Both the position numbers and the translations under genes were made by a program. Source: Pseudomonadota bacterium (GTDB lineage: Bacteria > Pseudomonadota > Alphaproteobacteria > Rhizobiales > Hyphomicrobiaceae). Taken from it: DNA of 64,000 nucleotides. Each line of letters opens with the position of its first letter. The stretch's first letter is position 1. Under the pieces are notes generated by a model. It searched no databases and had not been told where the DNA came from. It saw nothing but the letters and a program-made list of their open reading frames with translations. Of the stretch, positions 33,373 to 42,894 are shown one piece after another. The stretch covers positions 82,366 to 146,365 of the forward strand of contig JAEZRM010000144.1 of NCBI GenBank assembly GCA_023412805.1, in the 5' to 3' direction.

Positions 33373-34085
33373 AACCCCTACTGCTCAATCTTGGTCAGCA
33401 CGACACCGTGTCCGAGGAAGAGGCAGCGCTTCTGGCGTCGGCGATTACGAAACATGCGACCTTCGCGACGGGCGACGACATCGTGACCGTCGGATCACGG
33501 CCTGCCCACAGCAGCCTGATGGTCGACGGCTTCGCGGCCCGCTACAAAATGCTGTCGGATGGTGGGCGGCAGATCACGGCGCTCCATGTCGCCGGTGATT
33601 TCGTCGATCTTCATGCATTTTTGCTGAAAACCATGGATCACGGCATCGTGGCGCTGTCGCCTTGTCATGTCGCATTCGCCGAGCACAGTGATCTCAAGAT
33701 GATCACCGAGAAAGCACCGCATCTCGCGCGGCTCCTCTGGCTCGATACACTCGTGGACGGGGCCATTCACCGCGAATGGATTGTCGCCATGGGACGCCGT
33801 TCGCGGAAGTCGCAGCTCGCGCATCTGATCTGTGAGCTCTATGTGCGCCTGCGTGGTGTACAACGCACGGTCGACTGGAGTTTTCACTTTCCGCTGTCGC
33901 AAGCTGAAATGGCGGATGTGCTTGGTTTGTCGGTCGTTCACATGAACCGGGTAATTCAGAGCCTTCGGCGCGAGGGCTTGATAAGTTGGACGCACCACAC
34001 GATTTCCATACTGGACTGGGCGCGCCTCCAGGTGGTCGCGGAATTCGATCCAACCTATCTCAGCATGGTGCGCGAGCCGCGATAG
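33360..34085 (+). CDS. Crp/Fnr-family transcriptional regulator
   Basis: 241 residues: an N-terminal cyclic-nucleotide-binding-like beta-roll (about 20-130) without the canonical phosphate-binding arginine signature, a long dimerisation helix (about 130-160), and a C-terminal winged helix whose HTH is FPLSQAEMADVLGLSVVHMNRVIQSLRREGLI (about residues 180-211). There are no four-cysteine N-terminal cluster ligands, so it is not an oxygen-sensing Fnr. It belongs to the common alphaproteobacterial Crp/Fnr paralogues of unknown effector. Start: ATG at 33360 lacks a good ribosome site; see the overlapping leader ORF. Confidence 0.85.
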   Translation: MPLLKPLLLNLGQHDTVSEEEAALLASAITKHATFATGDDIVTVGSRPAHSSLMVDGFAARYKMLSDGGRQITALHVAGDFVDLHAFLLKTMDHGIVALSPCHVAFAEHSDLKMITEKAPHLARLLWLDTLVDGAIHREWIVAMGRRSRKSQLAHLICELYVRLRGVQRTVDWSFHFPLSQAEMADVLGLSVVHMNRVIQSLRREGLISWTHHTISILDWARLQVVAEFDPTYLSMVREPR

Positions 34086-34188
34086 ACGGCATCGCCTGCG
34101 ACTCGGGTGGCATAGCAGCAACGCATTCCCGTGGTGTCCGGGTGACCGCTTGTGCGCTGCGGTCGCGGTGGATCATAATGCGAGGAAG

Positions 34189-34836
34189 ATGAAGCTCGAA
34201 TCGAAATACTTCGACCAGATCAGGGTCAAGCCTTCCGCGCCGCGCGAGGCCGAGGAGCCTACCCACGTGTGCCAGTGGAAGGGCTGCAGGGCGGCCGGTG
34301 CGCACAAGGCGCCCATGGGCCGCGGCCGTGAGAACGAGTACTATCACTTCTGCCTCGATCACGTCCGGCAGTTCAACGCGTCATACAATTACTTCGCGGG
34401 CATGAGCGACGCCGAAGTAGAGGACTTCCGCAAAAACGCCATTACGGGCCATCGGCCGACATGGAAGCTGGGTGCCGATAAGGGGGGTACTGACAACCTC
34501 TCGGAGGGCAGCGCGAGCGATGCCCGGGCCCGCCGGTACGCCAATTTCGCCCGCAATGGCACGCATGACCCCCATCACGTATTGGATGACAGCGATGCCC
34601 AAACGCATGGCACGAGCCGTCAGGCCCCCCGTCGCGCGCTGAAACCTCTGGAGCGCAAAGCATTCGAGGCCCTGGATTTAGCGGAATCAGCGCCCAGCGC
34701 GGAAATCAAAGGGCGGTTCAAGGAGCTGGTGAAACGGCACCACCCCGATGCCAACGGCGGGGACCGCGGCGCCGAAGACAAGTTGCGTGAGATCATACAA
34801 GCCTATAATTACCTGAAACAGGCTGGTCTCGTTTGA
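34189..34836 (+). CDS. J-domain protein with N-terminal cysteine motif, upstream of cobS
   Basis: A 215-residue DnaJ-type co-chaperone. The J-domain is C-terminal (about 150-213) with HPD at 185-187 and the AYNYLKQAG helix at the end, an inverted order compared with DnaJ. The N-terminal region (about 25-60) has C28, C33, C55 and H58 (CQWKGC, FCLDH), a possible zinc site. Between them is a variable, polar linker. A GAGGA ribosome site fits the ATG at 34189 rather than one 39 bases earlier. This protein precedes cobS with 75 bases between, as in other alphaproteobacteria, suggesting a link to cobaltochelatase assembly that is only contextual. Confidence 0.85.
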   Translation: MKLESKYFDQIRVKPSAPREAEEPTHVCQWKGCRAAGAHKAPMGRGRENEYYHFCLDHVRQFNASYNYFAGMSDAEVEDFRKNAITGHRPTWKLGADKGGTDNLSEGSASDARARRYANFARNGTHDPHHVLDDSDAQTHGTSRQAPRRALKPLERKAFEALDLAESAPSAEIKGRFKELVKRHHPDANGGDRGAEDKLREIIQAYNYLKQAGLV

Positions 34837-34911
34837 CCGGCCGATCAGCCAAACTCGATCGTCCCCAAGACATCAGCGATCCGTCGCGGGACAGCACGTG
34901 GGGGCGATTCC

Positions 34912-35928
34912 ATGGACCTGCGGAACAGCGAAACTATGCGCGCTTCAGCTAATGCCGGCTTGCCCGGCCTTCCGGATAAGACCATCTCGGTCCGCGAGAC
35001 GTTCGGCATCGATTCCGACATGGAGGCGCCGGCTTACTCAAAAGCTGACTCGCATGTGCCGGACCTCGATCCCGATTATCTCTTCAATCGGGAAGTGACC
35101 CTAGCCATCCTCGCCGGCTTCAAGCACAACCGCCGCGTGATGATCCAGGGCTATCACGGCACCGGCAAGTCGACGCACATCGAGCAAGTGGCCGCGCGGC
35201 TCAACTGGCCGTGCGTGCGCGTCAACCTCGACAGCCACGTCTCGCGCATCGATCTCGTCGGCAAGGACGCGATCGTGTTGAAGGACGGCAAACAGGTCAC
35301 CGAGTTCCGCGAGGGCATCCTGCCCTGGGCGCTCCAGAACAATGTCGCGCTCGTGTTCGACGAGTACGATGCCGGCCGTCCGGACGTGATGTTCGTCATC
35401 CAGCGCGTGCTCGAAGTCTCGGGCAAGCTGACGCTGCTCGATCAGTCGAAGGTCATCCGGCCGCATCCGGCCTTCCGCTTGTTCTCGACGACCAACACGA
35501 TTGGTCTCGGCGACACGTCGGGCCTCTACCATGGCACGCAGCAGATCAACCAGGGCCAGATGGACCGCTGGTCGATCGTCGCGACGCTCAACTACCTGCC
35601 GCACGACGACGAGGTCGGCATTGTTCTCTCCAAGGCCAAGGCCTTCCAGAAGAGCGACGCCAAGAAGAAGGTCGTCAACAACATGGTGCGGGTCGCCGAC
35701 CTGACGCGACAGGCCTTCATCAACGGCGATCTGTCGACCGTGATGAGCCCGCGTACGGTGCTGACATGGGCCGAGAACGCCGAGATCTTCGGCAATGTCG
35801 GTTTCGCGTTCCGCATGACGTTCCTCAACAAGTGCGACGAGCTCGAGCGCCCATTGGTCGCCGAGTTCTTCCAGCGCTGTTTTGGCGAGGAACTTCCCGA
35901 AAGCGCAGCCAACGTCGCGCTGAGCTGA
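34912..35928 (+). CDS. cobS: Cobaltochelatase subunit CobS (AAA+ ATPase)
   Basis: ATPase subunit of the CobNST cobaltochelatase, which inserts Co2+ into hydrogenobyrinic acid a,c-diamide in aerobic B12 synthesis. 338 residues. After a small N-terminal region with SVRETFGIDSDMEAPAYS (about 26-43), the AAA+ module has Walker A GYHGTGKST at 80-88, Walker B VALVFDEYDAGRPD near 140, and an FSTTNTIGLGDTSG sensor region near 187. It is the partner of CobT in the same operon, 26 bases downstream. The catalytic CobN is not in the window. Confidence 0.96.
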   Translation: MDLRNSETMRASANAGLPGLPDKTISVRETFGIDSDMEAPAYSKADSHVPDLDPDYLFNREVTLAILAGFKHNRRVMIQGYHGTGKSTHIEQVAARLNWPCVRVNLDSHVSRIDLVGKDAIVLKDGKQVTEFREGILPWALQNNVALVFDEYDAGRPDVMFVIQRVLEVSGKLTLLDQSKVIRPHPAFRLFSTTNTIGLGDTSGLYHGTQQINQGQMDRWSIVATLNYLPHDDEVGIVLSKAKAFQKSDAKKKVVNNMVRVADLTRQAFINGDLSTVMSPRTVLTWAENAEIFGNVGFAFRMTFLNKCDELERPLVAEFFQRCFGEELPESAANVALS

Positions 35929-35954
35929 GGCTTTAGCACCGGAACGATAGCCGC

Positions 35955-37835
35955 GTGGCCACTCCTCCGAAGAAGAAAGAAGCGCCGACCGAGCCGTTCA
36001 AGCGCGTGCTCGGTCTTTGCGCGCGCGCCATTGCCGCCGACGGCGAGATGCAGGTCACCTACGCGCCGGGCAAGCCCGAGCTCGACGGCAAGGCCATGCA
36101 GCTCCCCGAGCCTTCGCGCGCGCCATCGAAGAAGGAGATCGCGGTCATCCGTGGCTGGGCCGACAGTCTCGCGCTGACGGCGGCCATGCACGACGAGAAG
36201 CTGCACAAGCGTCTTGTTCCAGGAGCGGGCCCGGCCCGCTCGGTGTTCGAGGCGGTCGAGCGCGCCCGCGTCGAGGCGATCGGCTGCAATCGTATGCAAG
36301 GTATGGCGTCGAACCTCACCGCCAAGGTGGAGGACCAGTACGCCCATGGCCGCTTCGCCCATGTGACCGAGCGTGCCGAGGCACCGATCGAGGATGCCCT
36401 TTCGCTGATCGTGCGTGAACGCCTGACAGGCCTCAAGCCGCCCGCTTCGGCGCAGGCACTTGTCGACCTCTGGCGCCCGTGGATCGAGGAGCGCGCCGCG
36501 ACGACGCTCGAGAAGATGGGTGATGCAGCAACCAGCCAGACCAAGTTCGGTCGGCTGATGCGTGACATGCTGCGCGACCTCGAACTCTCCGAGGAGCTTG
36601 CCGACGGCGAGAAGGAAGAGGGTGACAGCGACGACGAGCAGCAGCCCGACGGCGGCGAGTCCGAGTCGCAGGACAGCGACGAGGGTGCCGAAGCCGACGA
36701 GCAGCCGAACGACGAGCAGCAGGCCGAGGGCGAGGAAGGCGAGACCACCGAAGCCTCCGATGCCGGCGAGACCGAGGACTTCGACCTCGACGCGGAAGGC
36801 GACGAGAGCGCGGAGACCAACGAGCCCTGGCGGCCCAATACCAGCGTTCTCGATGACCCCGAGCGTTTCGGCTACAAGGTCTTCAACAAGACCTTCGACG
36901 AGGAGATCGAGGCCGTCGACCTTTCGACGCCCGACGAGCTCGAGCGTCTGCGCGCCTTCCTCGACAAGGAGCTGCGCAATCTTTCAGGCGCCGTCTCGCG
37001 GCTCGCGAACCGCCTGCAGCGCAAGCTGCTCGCGCAGCAGAACCGCGCCTGGGACTTCGATCTCGAGGAAGGTCAGCTCGATACGGCAAGGCTCACGCGC
37101 GTCGTCATCGATCCCATGCACGCGCTCTCTTTTAAGCACGAGCGCGACACGGACTTCCGCGACACTGTGGTGACGCTGCTGATCGACAACTCGGGCTCCA
37201 TGCGCGGGCGGCCGATCATGGTTGCCGCCTGCTGCGCGGACATCCTTGCCCGCACGCTGGAGCGCTGCGGCGTCAAGGTCGAGATTCTCGGCTTCACGAC
37301 ACGCGCCTGGAAGGGTGGCCAGTCGCGCGAAGCGTGGCTCGCTGCCGGCAAGCCTGCCGCGCCCGGACGTCTCAATGATCTCCGCCACATCGTCTACAAG
37401 CGGGCCGATTCGCCGTGGCGTCGCTCCAAGCAGTCGCTCGCGCTCATGATGCGCGAAGGCCTGCTCAAGGAGAACATCGACGGCGAGGCGCTGGCCTGGG
37501 CGCACAACCGCATGCTCGGGCGGTCCGAGCATCGCCGCATTCTGATGATGATCTCGGACGGTGCGCCGGTCGATGATTCGACCCTGTCGGTGAATACTGG
37601 CTGCTATCTGGAGCGGCATCTCCGTCAGGTTATCGAGGAAATCGAGAACAAGTCGCCGGTGGAGTTGATCGCAATCGGCATCGGCCACGACGTGACACGG
37701 TACTATCGCCGCGCCGTGACGATCACGGATCCGAGCGAGCTTGCCGGTGCCATGACGGACAAGCTCGTCGAGCTGTTCGAGGAGACGAACGGTCCGGCGC
37801 GTGGGCGGTCTGCGGTGCCCGGTTCGCGGCGCTAA
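35955..37835 (+). CDS. cobT: Cobaltochelatase subunit CobT
   Basis: Second ring subunit of the cobaltochelatase motor complex. 626 residues from a GTG. Order: N-terminal domain (1-210); a strongly acidic Glu/Asp/Gln/Ser linker (about 215-300) like that of ChlD proteins; then a C-terminal von Willebrand A domain with the MIDAS motif DNSGSMRG at 411-418 and ISDGAPVDDSTL near 534. The linker and MIDAS allow metal-dependent contact with CobN. The GTG start lies 24 bases after the cobS stop; the linker repeats explain the low sequence complexity from about 36600 to 36830. A terminator follows it. Confidence 0.95.
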   Translation: MATPPKKKEAPTEPFKRVLGLCARAIAADGEMQVTYAPGKPELDGKAMQLPEPSRAPSKKEIAVIRGWADSLALTAAMHDEKLHKRLVPGAGPARSVFEAVERARVEAIGCNRMQGMASNLTAKVEDQYAHGRFAHVTERAEAPIEDALSLIVRERLTGLKPPASAQALVDLWRPWIEERAATTLEKMGDAATSQTKFGRLMRDMLRDLELSEELADGEKEEGDSDDEQQPDGGESESQDSDEGAEADEQPNDEQQAEGEEGETTEASDAGETEDFDLDAEGDESAETNEPWRPNTSVLDDPERFGYKVFNKTFDEEIEAVDLSTPDELERLRAFLDKELRNLSGAVSRLANRLQRKLLAQQNRAWDFDLEEGQLDTARLTRVVIDPMHALSFKHERDTDFRDTVVTLLIDNSGSMRGRPIMVAACCADILARTLERCGVKVEILGFTTRAWKGGQSREAWLAAGKPAAPGRLNDLRHIVYKRADSPWRRSKQSLALMMREGLLKENIDGEALAWAHNRMLGRSEHRRILMMISDGAPVDDSTLSVNTGCYLERHLRQVIEEIENKSPVELIAIGIGHDVTRYYRRAVTITDPSELAGAMTDKLVELFEETNGPARGRSAVPGSRR

Positions 37836-37864
37836 ACACTTCGACGCGTGCAGTGCGTGTGATG

Positions 37865-37892
37865 CGCCGGCATTCAGCTTGCCGGCGTTTTT
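37865..37892 (+). terminator. Rho-independent terminator after cobT
   Basis: A perfect 7-base stem CGCCGGC (37865-37871) and GCCGGCG (37881-37887) with a 9-base loop is followed directly by TTTTT. It begins about 30 bases after the cobT stop and separates the cobST unit from the exported esterase-like gene. Confidence 0.88.
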
Positions 37893-37933
37893 CATATTCA
37901 CACCGTAATGACCTCGTTACGCGGGACCCGTGC

Positions 37934-39031
37934 ATGAAGTCAGCATCGTTCGCTCGGAAGGCCATTCGCGCCGTGCGCACCTTTTTGGTCGTTCTGTTCG
38001 CCGCTCTGGTGATCGGCCCTGGTGCGCCTGCCGGCGCTCAACCGGAGAAGGCTGCAACGGCCGTTGCGATCTCTGCAGTCGAGGTCTCGGCGCGCCCACT
38101 GGAGAGCTATCAGCGCGGGCTGGCCGGCACGAAGACTTTCGGGCGGCTCGAATTCCGCGGTGGGCTCGTGCTGACCTCGACGGATATACGCTTCGGTGGC
38201 TTCTCCGGTCTCATCATGGCGCCTGATGGTCGGAGCATTCTGGCGGTGACGGATCAAGGCCATTGGCTCTCCGCGGAGATCGTCTACAAGGGCACGGCTC
38301 CGCGCGACCTTGCGAAGGCGCGCATGGGGCCGATTCTCGCGCTTAACGGTCGTCCGCTGGCGCGCAAGCGTGATGCCGACGCGGAAGAGATCGCGCTCCT
38401 CTCCGGCACGCTCAAGAAGGGCATCGCACTCGTCGCTTTCGAGCGCAATCATCGCCTCGCGCGACATCCCGTCGTCGATGGGGCGCTGGGCCGGCCGACC
38501 GGGCTCGTTGCGCTGCCGCCGGATGCCAGGCGCATGAGAAGCAACAGCGGACTTGAGGCCGTCACAGTCATTCGGGGCGGGCCTCTCCGCGGCGCCATCC
38601 TGGCGCTCGCCGAGGATTTCCGTGATGCCAAAGATCATCATTCGGGATGGCTGCTCGGCAGGGGCGCACCGCAGCGGCTCGCCATAAAGGACATCGGTGG
38701 GTTTGCGCTAACTGGCGCAGCGGCGCTGGATGATGGCTCGGTAGTGATCCTCGAGCGGCGCTTTCGCTACACCGAGGGCGTGCGGATGCGCTTGCGGCTG
38801 ATCGCGGCGGATGAGCTCAAGCCAGGCCGGGGCATCGAGGGCGAGACGTTGATCCAGTCAGACATGAGCTACGAGATCGACAATATGGAGGCCATTGCCG
38901 TCCACAAAGCGCCGGGCGGCGAAACCGTCGTCACGCTCATATCGGACGACAATTTCAACAAGTTCCTCCAGCGCAATCTGCTGCTGCAGTTCACGCTGCA
39001 TCCACGCGGTGCGAAGTCCACGTCGCGATAG
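37934..39031 (+). CDS. Exported protein with esterase-like activity of phytase domain
   Basis: A 365-residue precursor. The signal peptide has a basic start (MKSASFARKAIRAVR), a hydrophobic core (TFLVVLFAALVIG) and cleavage near APAGAQ. The mature part is the beta-propeller-like phytase-esterase family, with FGGFSGLIMAPDGRSILAVTDQG near residue 90, and YEIDNMEAIAVHK and TLISDDNFNKF near the C terminus, where the family's conserved acidic and Asn residues lie. The true substrate (phytate or other phosphoester) is unknown. The ATG at 37934 starts the signal peptide. Codon use fits the neighbourhood. Confidence 0.85.
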   Translation: MKSASFARKAIRAVRTFLVVLFAALVIGPGAPAGAQPEKAATAVAISAVEVSARPLESYQRGLAGTKTFGRLEFRGGLVLTSTDIRFGGFSGLIMAPDGRSILAVTDQGHWLSAEIVYKGTAPRDLAKARMGPILALNGRPLARKRDADAEEIALLSGTLKKGIALVAFERNHRLARHPVVDGALGRPTGLVALPPDARRMRSNSGLEAVTVIRGGPLRGAILALAEDFRDAKDHHSGWLLGRGAPQRLAIKDIGGFALTGAAALDDGSVVILERRFRYTEGVRMRLRLIAADELKPGRGIEGETLIQSDMSYEIDNMEAIAVHKAPGGETVVTLISDDNFNKFLQRNLLLQFTLHPRGAKSTSR

Positions 39032-39040
39032 CGGCGACGC

Positions 39041-39640
39041 TCAACCCACCTCGATGCCGTACTCGGCGGCCGATGCGACGAGCCACGACCAGAAACTCTC
39101 GGCCGTGCTTCTCGCGGAGATGATCTCGAACGTCGGCGTCTCGTCGATCAGCGCGATCTGCAGGCCGATGTGGGCTGCACTCGTTTGCGCGGCATCCCCG
39201 GTTTCGAACACGTTCGCGTCGAGATCGACCGCAATGCCCTTTGCGAGCGCAGCGCGCGCGCGTGCGCCGGACACCTCGACGATGAGACGGCCATCGCCCT
39301 GATCCGTGATCGCCGCGAGCTCGCTCAGTTCGGCGCGCACGCTCTCGACCTCATTCCTGGAGCCACGCTCCACGACAAGCCACTGCCCTGGCGCCGTGCC
39401 GGTGACCGATAGCGCCGCGCCTTCTGCGCGCTTGGCGGCATCGGCGATCGGCTTACCGACATGGCGCGAGAGGATAGCAGCAACATCGGCGGCGCGCCCG
39501 CGCCGTGCAATCACAATGATCGCCGCGAACTCGGTAATCTCGCGAATGCGCACGCCAGGATTGGCGGTTGCGGCGCCGAGCGCCCCGGGATTGGCGAGTC
39601 CCGCGAGTGATGATTGGTTTGCTATCGCGCGATCAGCCAT
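39041..39640 (-). CDS. soxG: Sarcosine oxidase gamma subunit
   Basis: 199-residue accessory subunit of heterotetrameric sarcosine oxidase, related to the GcvT fold's small domain. The best-conserved stretch runs from GQWLVVERG through to LDANVFETGDAAQTSAAHIGLQIALIDETPTFEI near residue 140-175, ending with the SARSTAESFWSWLVASAAEYGIEV pattern that marks SoxG. The ATG at 39640 overlaps the soxA stop by eight bases (ATGGCTGA), fixing the start. It is the last gene of the operon; the phytase-like gene converges from the other side. Confidence 0.9.
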   Translation of the reverse strand: MADRAIANQSSLAGLANPGALGAATANPGVRIREITEFAAIIVIARRGRAADVAAILSRHVGKPIADAAKRAEGAALSVTGTAPGQWLVVERGSRNEVESVRAELSELAAITDQGDGRLIVEVSGARARAALAKGIAVDLDANVFETGDAAQTSAAHIGLQIALIDETPTFEIISARSTAESFWSWLVASAAEYGIEVG

Positions 39641-42611
39641 GGAGGCGCTCTCCCTTGGGATCGTAGAACATGGGATCGCAGACCTCCGCCTCGATATCTG
39701 TGCCGCGCAACAGATCGACGAGACGTACGCGCGTGCCGTGATTTGATGCGCCACCCGCGATCAACCCCAACCCGATCCAACGTTCGAATGTCGGCGAGAA
39801 GGCGACGGAGGTCACATAGCCCTGGTCGTTCGCCGTGGTCGCCGCACCGCCGATCGGTATGAGATGCGCGCCAGCCCGAATGCGGTTCGTCCAATCCACC
39901 GGCTTCAATCCAACCAGGCCCCAACGGTCGGGCGCGACGAGCGCCGGCCGCTCTGCGAGCACGCGGCCGATATAATCCTTCTTCCTGGACATCATCTTGC
40001 CGAGACCGAGATCGCGCGCCGTCGTCTGACCGTTGATCTCGTTGCCGGCGACGTGCCCTTTCTCGATGCGCATGATGCCCATGGATTCGAGGCCATAAGG
40101 CTGAATGCCGAGATCCTTGCCGGCGTCCATGATAGCACGCGCTACGGCAGACCCGGCACCCGCCGGCACGGCCAGCTCGTAGGCCAGCTCGCCCGAGTAG
40201 GAAATGCGGAAGAGGCGCGCGCGCGTGCCGTCGAGGATCGTGATCTCGCGCGCCGTCAAATAAGGGAAAGCCACATCGGAGATTTCATGCTGGCGATCGA
40301 CGATGCGCGCGAGCGTTTCGCGCGACTTCGGACCTGCGATGGCCATCTGCGCCCACTGCTCGGAAATGCTCGCCATCTGCACATCCAGATCCGGCCATAG
40401 GCCCTGATGGCAGAACTCGAGATGCCGCATGATGCCGACGGCATTGGCCGTTGTCGTCGTCATCACGAAATGATCGGGGGCGAGCCGCGAGGTCGTGCCG
40501 TCATCCATGACGAAGCCGTCCTCGCGCAGCATCACGCCATAGCGCGCGCGCCCAACCTTCAACGTCGAGAACGTGTTGCAGTACACGCGATCGAGCAGTG
40601 TTGCTGCATCGGGACCCTGGATGTCGATCTTGCCGAGCGTGGAAACATCCGTAAGGCCGACCGCCGACCGCACGTTGCGCACTTCGCGGCTCGCGCTTTC
40701 GAGCCAGTCCTTCTCACCCGGTCGCGGAAACCACGAGGCGCGCAGCCACGCGCCGGATTCGACGAATACGGCGCCCTGCTCCTTTGCCCACGCGTGCAGC
40801 GGCGACAGGCGTGTCGCGCGAAAATCTTTGCCGCGGTGGTGGCCGGCGAGCGCGCCGATCGCGACGGGCGTGTAAGGCGGGCGGTTCAGCGTCGTCCCGA
40901 CCGCGCCAACTGGTTCCGCGCGCTCGGACGCAAGAATCGCGAGCGCGTTGACGTTCGACGTCTTCCCCTGGTCGGTCGCCATGCCGAGCGTGGTGTAGCG
41001 CTTCAGCAGCTCGACGGAGCGATAGCCTTCGCGATTGGCGAGACCAACATCTTTTGCCGTCACGTCATTCTGGAAATCGACGAAGGCCGGTCCGCGCCCG
41101 CCTGAGACATTCCAAAGCGCGCGAACGGTCGCCGGCTCGTCGTTTGCCCTTGGCAGCGGAGCGTCGGATACGGTCCGCCCGACATCGTTGGCGGCGCGTG
41201 TGCCGGCATCGCGGCCACTGGCGAGTGCACTGCTCAGCGTCATCGCACCGTTCGCCGCGCCTGCGACGCTCATGCCGGGCGGTAGTGTATCCGGCACGAA
41301 AGCCGCGTGCGCCTCGCTCCACACCGGTCTGCCGCCGAGATGGCTCGTCAGGTGCGTTACGGGCGACCAGCCGCCCGACATGGCAAGCGCATCGCATAGG
41401 ATACTGCTGACGCGCCCTGAATGGTCGCGCACGTCGATAGCCTGCAGCGCACGCGAACCGAGCGCGCGAACGACTTGAGCGCCGCGGAAGATGCGAATGC
41501 CGCGCGCCGCGAGGTCAGTGCCAAGTGCAGGTGCTGCATCGCTGCGGCTGTCGATGACGGCTTCGATGCTGATGCCTGCTGCAACGGCGTCCGCGGCAGT
41601 CCGCCATCCGTCGTCGCTGCACGTGAAAACAGCAAGGCGCTGCCCCGGCGCCACGCCAAATCGATTGATGTAACCGCGCACCGCGCCAGACAACATGATA
41701 CCCGGACGATCGTTGTTCGCGAACACCAGCGGCCGTTCGAGTGAGCCCGCGGCGAGAATCGACCGCCGTGCATAGATGCGCCACATGCGCTGGCGTGGCT
41801 GGTAAGGCGGCGGTACGACGACATGATCATTCACGCGCTCGACGGCGCCATATGTGCCGCCATCGTAGACGCCGAAGATAGTCGTGCGCCGCATGAGACG
41901 CACGTTCGGCATCGACGACAGTTCCGCCGCTACGGTCACCGCCCATCTGCTGCTCGCACTGTCATCGATCTCATGGCGTTCGGCATTCAGCCGCCCGCCG
42001 GGAAGGAAATCTTCGTCCCCGAGAATGACACGAGCGCCGCTGCGCGCGGCTGTCAGCGCAGCCATGAGGCCCGCTGGCCCCGCACCAATCACCAGGATGT
42101 CGCAATGCGCGTGCGCCTTGTCGTAGTGGTCGGGATCTTCCGCGCTGGCGCTGCGCCCGAGGCCAGCTGCGCGACGAATGAGCGGCTCGTACACCTTCTC
42201 CCAGAACGCGGCCGGCCACATGAATGTCTTGTAGTAGAAGCCCGCCGAGAGAAAGCCGCCCGCGAGGCCGTTCAACGCCAGGATGTCGAAGCCGAGGCTC
42301 GGCCAGCGGTTCTGACTTTGGGCCTCGAGACCGTCGAACAGCTCCACCGTCGTCGCGCGCGTGTTGGGCTCGCGGCGGGCGCCGGCTCTCAGCTCGACGA
42401 GTGCGTTCGGCTCCTCGCTGCCCGCAGAGAGAATGCCGCGCGGGCGATGATACTTGAAGGATCTACCGACGAGACCGACGCCATTGGCAATCAGCGCCGA
42501 TGCGAGCGTGTCGCCCGCGAAGCCGGACATGGTGCGGCCGTCGAAGCGGAATTGAACTGGCTGCGCGCGATCGATCAAGCCGCCTGTCGGCAGGCGTCCC
42601 GCACTGCTCAT
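39633..42611 (-). CDS. soxA: Sarcosine oxidase alpha subunit
   Basis: Large subunit of sarcosine oxidase, which demethylates N-methylglycine and passes the one-carbon unit to tetrahydrofolate. 992 residues. The N-terminal region (about 1-150) has a 2Fe-2S-like fold, with GDTLASALIANG near 35 and FKYHRPRGILSAGSEEPNALVEL near 52. The NAD-binding motif VIGAGPAGLMAA is near 174. The C-terminal 380 residues are GcvT-like, carrying the folate site, with RVYCNTFSTLKVGRARYGVMLREDGFVMDDG near 690 and YSGELAYELAVP near 810. It overlaps soxD by four bases and soxG by eight. Confidence 0.95.
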   Translation of the reverse strand: MSSAGRLPTGGLIDRAQPVQFRFDGRTMSGFAGDTLASALIANGVGLVGRSFKYHRPRGILSAGSEEPNALVELRAGARREPNTRATTVELFDGLEAQSQNRWPSLGFDILALNGLAGGFLSAGFYYKTFMWPAAFWEKVYEPLIRRAAGLGRSASAEDPDHYDKAHAHCDILVIGAGPAGLMAALTAARSGARVILGDEDFLPGGRLNAERHEIDDSASSRWAVTVAAELSSMPNVRLMRRTTIFGVYDGGTYGAVERVNDHVVVPPPYQPRQRMWRIYARRSILAAGSLERPLVFANNDRPGIMLSGAVRGYINRFGVAPGQRLAVFTCSDDGWRTAADAVAAGISIEAVIDSRSDAAPALGTDLAARGIRIFRGAQVVRALGSRALQAIDVRDHSGRVSSILCDALAMSGGWSPVTHLTSHLGGRPVWSEAHAAFVPDTLPPGMSVAGAANGAMTLSSALASGRDAGTRAANDVGRTVSDAPLPRANDEPATVRALWNVSGGRGPAFVDFQNDVTAKDVGLANREGYRSVELLKRYTTLGMATDQGKTSNVNALAILASERAEPVGAVGTTLNRPPYTPVAIGALAGHHRGKDFRATRLSPLHAWAKEQGAVFVESGAWLRASWFPRPGEKDWLESASREVRNVRSAVGLTDVSTLGKIDIQGPDAATLLDRVYCNTFSTLKVGRARYGVMLREDGFVMDDGTTSRLAPDHFVMTTTTANAVGIMRHLEFCHQGLWPDLDVQMASISEQWAQMAIAGPKSRETLARIVDRQHEISDVAFPYLTAREITILDGTRARLFRISYSGELAYELAVPAGAGSAVARAIMDAGKDLGIQPYGLESMGIMRIEKGHVAGNEINGQTTARDLGLGKMMSRKKDYIGRVLAERPALVAPDRWGLVGLKPVDWTNRIRAGAHLIPIGGAATTANDQGYVTSVAFSPTFERWIGLGLIAGGASNHGTRVRLVDLLRGTDIEAEVCDPMFYDPKGERLHG

Positions 42612-42883
42612 GCCGTCGCTCCTTCGCCGCGCGCGTTCGCGAAGGCGACATTCGTGATCTCATGCGTGCGCGTATCGCGCGTCACGACGAGCCAGCGTCG
42701 ACAACCTGCCGAATGATACCAAAGCTCGCGATGCAGGCCGGCCGGATTGATCCTCTCATACACATATGCATGGAACGACCCAGCGTCATCGCCGCTCGGA
42801 CGCGCCAGCAGCGCATCGGCATCGCCGAGCACATAGAACTCGTCATTCGATCGCTCGCCGCAGTAGGGGCACCGGATGCGCAT
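42608..42883 (-). CDS. soxD: Sarcosine oxidase delta subunit
   Basis: A 91-residue zinc-binding subunit. It opens MRIRCPYCGERSNDEF, so two of the zinc Cys are C5 and C8, and later has LWYHSAGCRRWLVVTRDTRTHEI, where H57 and C61 fit the remaining ligands. It sits in the order B-D-A-G, the usual one for this operon, with 11 bases after the soxB stop and a four-base overlap into soxA. The open frame extends far upstream into soxB but only the ATG at 42883 gives this family's length. Confidence 0.93.
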   Translation of the reverse strand: MRIRCPYCGERSNDEFYVLGDADALLARPSGDDAGSFHAYVYERINPAGLHRELWYHSAGCRRWLVVTRDTRTHEITNVAFANARGEGATA

Positions 42884-42894
42884 GGAGTTTTGCC

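Noticed and set aside
36600..36840. Low-complexity repeat-like tract inside cobT
   Set aside because: It encodes the acidic linker expected in CobT, so it is not a separate repeat element.
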